Of a stretch of 17,661 nt of DNA, positions 13,219 through 17,661 are shown in pieces. The notes beneath the pieces were generated by a model, which saw only the letters and a program-made list of their open reading frames with translations, had not been told where the DNA came from and searched no databases. Each line of letters starts with the position of its first letter. The first letter of the stretch is position 1. The position numbers and the translations under genes are program-made. Source of the stretch: JBAPRR01 sp049281195 (lineage in GTDB: Bacteria; Actinomycetota; Acidimicrobiia; Acidimicrobiales; CAVXTF01); the NCBI GenBank assembly GCA_049281195.1, contig JBAPRR010000334.1, positions 1 through 17,661 of the forward strand, given 5' to 3'.

Positions 13219-13502
13219 TCAGCTCGCTGCGATTCCCTCCATGGGTGCCGGAAGTCCCGACAGTGCCCGATCTGAGCCAGGGCACCGGCCGGGCCGACCC
13301 GGAACTCGTCGACCGTGCCGATTCCACCCGCTTCCACATAGATGTACCGACCGTCAGAACTGGCCGCTGAGTCCGTCGCGCCAGAGCTCAAAGATGCAGC
13401 TACACCGACGAGCTCGGGAATCCCGCCGGAGTTCTCATTGAACTGGCTTACATTCGCGCTTCCTGCATTGGACCCGTAAAAGTATCTCCAGCGAGTGGCC
13501 AT
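13219..13502 (-). pseudogene. C-terminal fragment of a beta-propeller (lactonase-like) protein, frameshifted
   Basis: The minus strand encodes about 75 residues of a YncE / 6-phosphogluconolactonase-like propeller: YFYGSNAGSANVSQFNE, TDSAASSDGRYIYVEAGG and GTVDEFRVGPAGALAQIG. In the same frame the protein then turns into unlike sequence (HCRDFRHPWRE). In another frame the DNA reads LSGLPAPMEGIAAS and stops at 13221-13219, which is how such proteins end. An indel near 13270 therefore breaks the frame. The N-terminal blades are missing upstream of about 13500, where sequence related to an opposite-strand gene begins. A sequencing indel would explain the frameshift but not the missing N-terminus. 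Confidence 0.6.
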
Positions 13503-13528
13503 TCGGTGCCGCTGAGGCGAAGGCGACA

Positions 13529-13753
13529 GTGAGAGAATATGACTCGTCTTCCGGACGGCTCGTTCGAGTTATGTCAGCGGTCGCATCGGTTGGCTTCGCA
13601 AAACCCCGGGGCCTGCGCTTTGGTCCAGATGATCGCTTGTACTGCGTCGGCCGCGACCATGTCATCGTGTTTGAGTTCTCTTCTGGAAGGTTCCTCGATG
13701 TTGTCGTATCTCTACCTAGGCTTAACGGGCAGGCCGTTGTGTTGCTAGCATGA
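13529..13753 (+). pseudogene. NHL/beta-propeller-type fragment, N-terminally truncated
   Basis: A 74-residue frame beginning at GTG 13529: VREYDSSSGRLVRV, FAKPRGLRFGPDDRLYCVG, RDHVIVFEFSSGRFLDVVV and SLPRLNGQAVVLLA. This is one to two blades of an NHL-like propeller (PRGLRFGPD-x-x-LYCV is a blade signature). Whole proteins of this type have several hundred residues, and the fragment has no ribosome site. Protein-like sequence seems to continue upstream of the GTG (about 13480-13529), where it meets the opposite-strand fragment. It is most simply a gene remnant, although a short expressed protein cannot be excluded. Confidence 0.5.
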
Positions 13754-13935
13754 ACCCCGCCCTTCTTCTGCGCATTCACGGGAATGTTCTCGCCTCAACT
13801 GATCCGATAGCCATCAACCTGGGAAGATCAACTGTTCATCCAGTGGCGTCTCGGAAGGCAGTCGGATAGAGCTTTCACTGGGTTCTGATCGATCCGCCTG
13901 AGCGTGTTTAGGGCAGCCTTGCGCAGAGGCAGGTA
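13754..13935. other. Intergenic stretch, possible decayed coding sequence
   Basis: No complete gene is seen. On the minus strand about 30 codons (ALNTLRRIDQNPVKALSDCL, then PRRHWMNS and a stop near 13829) look protein-like but have no start or family match. Together with the two propeller fragments this makes 13200-13935 a zone of gene decay. Confidence 0.3.
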
Positions 13936-13944
13936 CTACCTGCC
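13928..13944. repeat. Palindrome over the stop codon of the membrane-protein gene
   Basis: GGCAGGTA-C-TACCTGCC is a perfect inverted repeat with 8-bp arms. As RNA from the minus strand it folds as a 7-bp stem with a 3-base loop that contains the TAG stop of the 13936-14433 gene. No U-tract follows, so an intrinsic terminator is not convincing. Confidence 0.4.
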
Positions 13945-14433
13945 GGCGTGGCTGTTCCCCAGCTGGGCGATATAGCGCGCGCGGCGAATCCACAGGATGC
14001 TGTGATAAACGACGTGACCGTCCTCGAAGTTCAGCTGCCCGCGGCGGATGAACCTGGAGAAACCGCCCGTGTTCGGGCTGCCAAGCCTTACAAGCCCCTC
14101 GTGGCGCGGGTAGGCGGCGAGTTGCTGGCCCGGGATGTGGAACGGCCAATCCCGATATACGTACACGTTCTGATCGGTGACCAGCACGATGCGATGGAAG
14201 TAGAACGTCAAGAGGCCGATCGCCAGCTCGATCAGGGATCCGAACGTGGGTACGATCCGAGCGGCGTCCTCCACCACCCCGATCAGCAGCGACGTCAGCA
14301 GGTTGTTAAACGCGAAACACACCGCGACGCCCTGTTCGTTGATCCCGGCGCGCCTGGCCACCCGCTTAGCCATGCGCTGGTTGTATTTACGCACTGGCGG
14401 ACCGCCGTAATAGGGATCATTGGAAGTGCTCAT
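13936..14433 (-). CDS. Small membrane protein with PH-like C-terminal half
   Basis: A 165-residue protein. The N-terminus is hydrophilic and basic (PPVRKYNQRMAKRVARRAG), followed by a hydrophobic region of about 60 residues that could make two membrane segments: CFAFNNLLTSLLIGVV and LIELAIGLLTFYFHRIVLV. After this, VLVTDQNVYVYRDWPF and the following strands resemble the start of a bacterial PH-like domain. The function is not recognised. ATG 14433 is the first in-frame start, with only a weak ribosome site. It is transcribed divergently from the nuclease-helicase gene across about 260 bp. Its antisense strand contains a long open frame that continues into the nuclease-helicase frame; that is a shadow. 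Confidence 0.7.
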   Translation of the reverse strand: MSTSNDPYYGGPPVRKYNQRMAKRVARRAGINEQGVAVCFAFNNLLTSLLIGVVEDAARIVPTFGSLIELAIGLLTFYFHRIVLVTDQNVYVYRDWPFHIPGQQLAAYPRHEGLVRLGSPNTGGFSRFIRRGQLNFEDGHVVYHSILWIRRARYIAQLGNSHAGR

Positions 14434-14695
14434 GAGTCAAAACTTAGAGGACGACGCCCGGGCCAGAGAGCCCTTCCACGCGGGATAACGGCTGTCAATA
14501 TTTGGACAACCCTCCGGACGCGGTGTTTCCGGCCTGACGGGACCGTCGAGGGTCCAATGGGGCGGAGGAGTCGAGTCTCGACTTGGCTCGCGGGCGACCC
14601 TTTTATCAGTGCCAAATCAACCTCCGAGCCGAGGTGGATACCTGGCCCCGTTCGTCTCGATGGCATCGAGCGGCGCCTGCAAAGATGGAGATCTC
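14434..14695. other. Divergent intergenic region
   Basis: There is no gene. The plus-strand frame is open through here, but the composition is unlike protein and no family match is visible. Promoters for both neighbours should lie here; I see no pair of hexamers good enough to call. Confidence 0.3.
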
Positions 14696-14746
14696 ATGAG
14701 GGCCAAGATCTTCTTTTCACTCGGCACCGAGCTGGGCCGGCGTTGA
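14696..14746 (+). CDS. Possible 16-codon leader ORF overlapping the nuclease-helicase start
   Basis: ATG 14696 is preceded by GGAG with five-base spacing, the best ribosome site in this area. It encodes MRAKIFFSLGTELGRR and ends at TGA 14744-14746, which overlaps the proposed TTG start 14743-14745 as TTGA. It could couple translation into the large gene, or be coincidence, or reflect a base error near the true start. Confidence 0.3.
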   Translation: MRAKIFFSLGTELGRR

Positions 14747-17613
14747 AGCATCGCGCCTCTGGGGTCCGCGTTTCGGCGAGCGACCTGTCCAATTTCCTGG
14801 CCTGCAGATACCTCACGCATCTCGATCATGAGGTGGCGCGGGGTGCTCGCAGCGCGCCTGCGGAATTCGACTTGGGATTCTTGGATCTCGTCAAGCGCGG
14901 AGAGGAACACGAGAAGGCTGTACTTCAAGACTTTGTAGACAAGGGATACACCGTCGCCGAGGTGGGGGCAGCCAACGATGATGTTGTCGAAGCCGTCAGC
15001 CGGACCATGGCCGCGATCCGATCTGGAGTAGATGTCATCTATCAGGCAGCGCTCACCAGGTCAGGGGACATGGGGAAGGTGGATCTGATAGGGAGACCCG
15101 ACTTCCTGATCCGGACCGAGTTGCTACTAGACGAAAAATCTGAGTCCAACGATCGCGATTCGCCATATGAGGTCGTGGACGCCAAGCTCGCCCGGTCGGC
15201 AAAGGTCAGAGCCCTCTTGCAGACCACGTTCTATTCGGCACTGTTGTCCGACATGCTGAACGCTCAGCCGCGTCGCATGCACCTGGTGCTCGGAACTCGC
15301 GGGCGGGAATCTTTTCAGGTCAAGGAATTTGCGGCTTACGAACGCCAGACTCGTCGTCTGCTCGATGAGTTCATGACGGTCGGACTGGACGGCACTTCGG
15401 TCGATGATCTCTATCCGGAACCTGTCGAACAGTGCGCAATCTGTCGCTGGAGCGTTGAATGTACGAAGAAGAGACGAGCGGATGACGATCTTTCTCTCGT
15501 TGCCGGAATGACTGCGCACCAACGAAGTGCCATGAAGTCGGTGGGAATCTCCGCCCGACGACAATTCGCAGTTACGGCTTCTCTTCCCAAGCTTGACCAC
15601 GTCGGCTCCGAAGGTCTGCAGCGTGCGCAACTCCAAGCTCGGCTTCAGGTCCAAAGCGAAGACGAGGGGAAAATCGAATACCAGCTCTTGCCTGTGGAGA
15701 CCGATGACGACGGAAACCCGCTAAATAGAGGATTACTGATCCTTCCCACACCTGCACCGGGAGACCTGTTCTTCGATATCGAGGGCGCACGATATTGGTC
15801 CGACGACGACAAGGAGTTCGGCCTCCAATACTTGTTCGGCTTCGTAGACACGGCCCAGCTCGGTGCAGACGGACGGCCCGCTTACACGCCGATCTGGGCC
15901 TACGACCGGCCGGGAGAGAAGACCGCCTTCGAGGCGGCCGTGGACTTCATCGTGGAACGACGCAACAGCAACCCTGAACTTCACGTCTACCACTACAACC
16001 ACTACGAGCCAACCTCGATCGAGAGCCTGAGTGATTTCCACCAGACCAGGCAGGAGGTCGTTGGCAACCTCATGGGCCGTTTCGCTACCCGGGAGGACGA
16101 TGTGGACGACCTGTTCCGCCAAGGTGTCTTCGTGGACCTCTACAAGGCAGTGCGTCAGGGGATGCGGATAGGAGTCGAGAGCTATTCGATCAAGCGACTC
16201 GAACCGGTCTGCGGCTACGAGCGGCAAGTCGACCTGAAAGAGGCAAGCAGTCAGCTGATCGCGTTCGAAGTAGCTCTCGACGACGGGACGGCGTCCTCTG
16301 AGCTAGCCGCATCCGAAGTGGTCGCGGGTTACAACGAGGACGACTGTAGGGCCACGCTGGCACTACGCGACTGGCTCGAGCATCGTCGAGACGAGCTTCA
16401 AGCATCTGCCGGGTACCTACTTCCGAGGCCGAGACCGCGAGAGCAGAACGAGCCGGACGAGGACCTGGATGTCACTCGAATCCGATCCTTCCTTCTTGCC
16501 TCGCTTCCCGAGAACGAGACCACCTGGACCGATGTTGATCGAGCCAAGCGTCTCCTGGCAGACCTTTTAGATTGGCACCGGCGAGAAGCGAAACCGCAAT
16601 GGTGGCACTACTTTTATTTGAGATCTCTCGATGATGACGAGCTGGTAGATGAGCCTGATGCGATCGGAAAGCTCACGGGTGGGGACATCGTCGACAGGGT
16701 CAAGAAATCAGAGGTTCGGCGCTTCTACTTCCCAGCCCAAGAACACAGGTTTTCGGCTGGAGATAGCGCGAACGACCCGGTTTCGGACAAGGGCTGGACG
16801 GTATATGACGTCGACGAAGTCGCCGGTACCGTCGACCTGAAAATCCTCGCAGATCAGGACCCTCCGCTTCCGACGTCGATAATCGCGGCGGTCAGTATGC
16901 CCCCGACGAAGGATCTGGCAGGAAATTTAAAAGACCTGGGTGACCGAGCGTGTCGTGAAGGGCTGAGCGGGAACGATGCAGGGTCGTCGCTCCTCTTGCG
17001 TCAAAGGCCGCGAGGTGACAAAAGCGAGAATGGACCTTTGTTACTCCCGAGTGAGGGTCTCGGCGACGCATCACTCCGCCTTTGCAATGCTCTCGACCAC
17101 TCATATCTTCCGACACAGGGTCCTCCGGGGACGGGAAAGACCTATACAGGCGCAGACCAGATCCTTTCGCTCATCAGTAAGGGCTTGAAAGTCGGTATTA
17201 CGGGTCCTTCGCACGCCGTGATCTGGCATTTCATCGACGAGGTACTCCGGCACGCAGACAAGGGTGGAATTGCGCTGCGAATCGGTCAACGAGCAGAGGG
17301 CGGTAGTCCACACCTTCACAACCGAGCAAGGGGGCTCTCCAACGTAAAACTGGCGGCTGCGATCACGGCGGATGAGCTGGATATTGCAGCCGGGACAGTC
17401 TGGTTCTGGGCTCGGCATGACGTGGTCCAAGCCGTACATACGCTCTTCGTCGACGAGGCAGGACAAATGTCTCTTGCCAACGTACTGGCGGTCGCTGGGT
17501 GTGCAAAAAACCTCGTTCTCCTGGGGGATCCCCAACTGGGCTTCCCCCGCGAAACCGGACAACCGTCACGCAGCTTCTTGGTTGGTCCAGAACTCCTCGA
17601 ACTCCATCGGTGA
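14743..17613 (+). CDS. TM0106-type RecB-like nuclease / exonuclease-like / SF1 helicase, cut by an IS
   Basis: A large multidomain nucleic-acid enzyme. Residues 1-250 form a RecB/Cas4-like nuclease: Cys21 (FLACRYL), Asp120 (GRPDF), E143-V-V-D146-A-K148, and Cys231, Cys234 and Cys240 (CAICRWSVEC), together the likely iron-sulfur cluster and active site. Residues 340-540 form an RNase H-like DEDD exonuclease domain: D345-I-E347, the YHYNHYE region, FVD465 and GYNEDD (533-534). The helicase begins near 700 with Walker A GPPGTGK (793-799), motif II VDEAGQ (D904-E905) and motif III LVLLGDPQ. Native sequence ends at residue 931 (17536). The last 25 codons are read from an IS3-family end, so helicase motifs IV-VI are lost. 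TTG 14743 is chosen because the family N-terminus starts just after it; the open frame back to 13948 is antisense to another gene. Relatives are linked to repair or defence. Confidence 0.85.
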   Translation: MKHRASGVRVSASDLSNFLACRYLTHLDHEVARGARSAPAEFDLGFLDLVKRGEEHEKAVLQDFVDKGYTVAEVGAANDDVVEAVSRTMAAIRSGVDVIYQAALTRSGDMGKVDLIGRPDFLIRTELLLDEKSESNDRDSPYEVVDAKLARSAKVRALLQTTFYSALLSDMLNAQPRRMHLVLGTRGRESFQVKEFAAYERQTRRLLDEFMTVGLDGTSVDDLYPEPVEQCAICRWSVECTKKRRADDDLSLVAGMTAHQRSAMKSVGISARRQFAVTASLPKLDHVGSEGLQRAQLQARLQVQSEDEGKIEYQLLPVETDDDGNPLNRGLLILPTPAPGDLFFDIEGARYWSDDDKEFGLQYLFGFVDTAQLGADGRPAYTPIWAYDRPGEKTAFEAAVDFIVERRNSNPELHVYHYNHYEPTSIESLSDFHQTRQEVVGNLMGRFATREDDVDDLFRQGVFVDLYKAVRQGMRIGVESYSIKRLEPVCGYERQVDLKEASSQLIAFEVALDDGTASSELAASEVVAGYNEDDCRATLALRDWLEHRRDELQASAGYLLPRPRPREQNEPDEDLDVTRIRSFLLASLPENETTWTDVDRAKRLLADLLDWHRREAKPQWWHYFYLRSLDDDELVDEPDAIGKLTGGDIVDRVKKSEVRRFYFPAQEHRFSAGDSANDPVSDKGWTVYDVDEVAGTVDLKILADQDPPLPTSIIAAVSMPPTKDLAGNLKDLGDRACREGLSGNDAGSSLLLRQRPRGDKSENGPLLLPSEGLGDASLRLCNALDHSYLPTQGPPGTGKTYTGADQILSLISKGLKVGITGPSHAVIWHFIDEVLRHADKGGIALRIGQRAEGGSPHLHNRARGLSNVKLAAAITADELDIAAGTVWFWARHDVVQAVHTLFVDEAGQMSLANVLAVAGCAKNLVLLGDPQLGFPRETGQPSRSFLVGPELLELHR
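17537..17562. repeat. Terminal inverted repeat of the IS element
   Basis: The first roughly 25 bases after the helicase junction, TGGGCTTCCCCCGCG then AAACCGGACAA, have the TG tip and GC-rich body expected of an IS3-type terminal repeat. The matching left repeat is not in the window, so the inner boundary is approximate. Confidence 0.6.
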
Positions 17614-17661
17614 CATGTAGTCAATGGAGCTGTGGAGTCGTTCGCTATTGTACCAAATAAT
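17566..17661 (-). CDS. IS3-family transposase (OrfB), C-terminal fragment
   Basis: Read on the minus strand from the window edge, 31 codons plus stop encode IIWYNSERLHSSIDYMSPME followed by FEEFWTNQEAA. The pattern W-Y-N-x-x-R-x-H-S-S-I-x-Y-x-S-P-x-x-F-E is the diagnostic end of the rve integrase domain of IS3-family OrfB transposases. The TGA stop is at 17568-17566. The catalytic DDE residues and the start lie outside the window, so whether the element is intact is unknown. Confidence 0.92.
   Translation of the reverse strand: MIWYNSERLHSSIDYMSPMEFEEFWTNQEAA

Larger units (their letters stand above)
17537..17661. mobile_element. Right end of an IS3-family insertion sequence
   Basis: The helicase sequence stops making sense after 17536 and a new sequence begins with TG, as IS3-family ends do: TGGGCTTCCCCCGCGAAACC (17537-17556). 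The transposase C-terminus lies on the minus strand 29 bases inside. The other end and the 3-4 bp target duplication (perhaps AAC, 17534-17536) are outside the window. Confidence 0.85.

Noticed and set aside
13948..14742. Upstream part of the long plus-strand frame leading into the nuclease-helicase
   Set aside because: It is antisense to the membrane-protein gene and intergenic DNA; the family N-terminus begins only after 14743.
1..17661. CRISPR array, rRNA, integrase attachment site or replication origin
   Set aside because: No regularly spaced direct repeats, rRNA-like sequence, tRNA-flanked integrase or iteron cluster was seen on either strand.

Overview
The window reads as a chromosomal segment of a high-GC Gram-positive bacterium, most likely an actinobacterium (Actinomycetota; Acidimicrobiia-like is a guess). 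The reasons are GC-rich codon use, frequent GTG/TTG starts, an F420/FMN split-barrel reductase, a CYP125-like P450, an ECF sigma factor with a membrane partner, and the rplS-DUF2469-yraN gene order. DUF2469 is, to my knowledge, essentially an actinobacterial family. No rRNA, tRNA or CRISPR array was seen.

Layout. (1) 1-1541, minus strand: an SDR oxidoreductase followed by an MFS transporter that runs off the left edge. The two overlap by ATGA and lie behind a good promoter that holds a tandem TetR-type operator. (2) 1579-3200: a secreted lipoprotein with two phospholipase D HKD motifs, preceded by nested inverted repeats. (3) 3201-7599: a catabolic or redox block. It has a PPOX/FDOR protein, a minus-strand tetR-aldo/keto reductase pair, and, divergent from that pair, a CYP125-like P450 translationally coupled to a quinone-oxidoreductase-like MDR protein. 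(4) 7662-9270, minus strand: an ECF sigma factor, an overlapping one-pass membrane protein (probable anti-sigma partner) and a small basic ORF, with a candidate autoregulated ECF promoter. (5) 9366-12052, plus strand: a DinB-like protein, a long structured leader, rplS, DUF2469, yraN and a PaaG-type crotonase. (6) 12081-13935: a small protein resembling the ScoMcrA N-terminal head, a HAD type II hydrolase and two opposed, broken beta-propeller fragments. (7) 13936-17661: a small membrane protein, then a large RecB-like nuclease / DEDD exonuclease-like / SF1 helicase gene cut by the end of an IS3-family element whose transposase C-terminus forms the right edge.

How the genes work together. The left half looks like locally regulated oxidation and reduction of lipophilic or xenobiotic compounds: two TetR-type control points, SDR, AKR, P450, MDR and an efflux-type MFS. 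The sigma/anti-sigma pair is an independent envelope-signalling unit. The rplS cluster is core genome, but without the lepB and rnhB genes often found between rplS and DUF2469 in actinobacteria. The right edge is a decaying or mobile zone: truncated propeller genes, and a nucleic-acid-processing gene of defence or repair type interrupted after helicase motif III. Several true starts differ from the longest-ORF starts. Both edge genes are partial and were read directly from the sequence.
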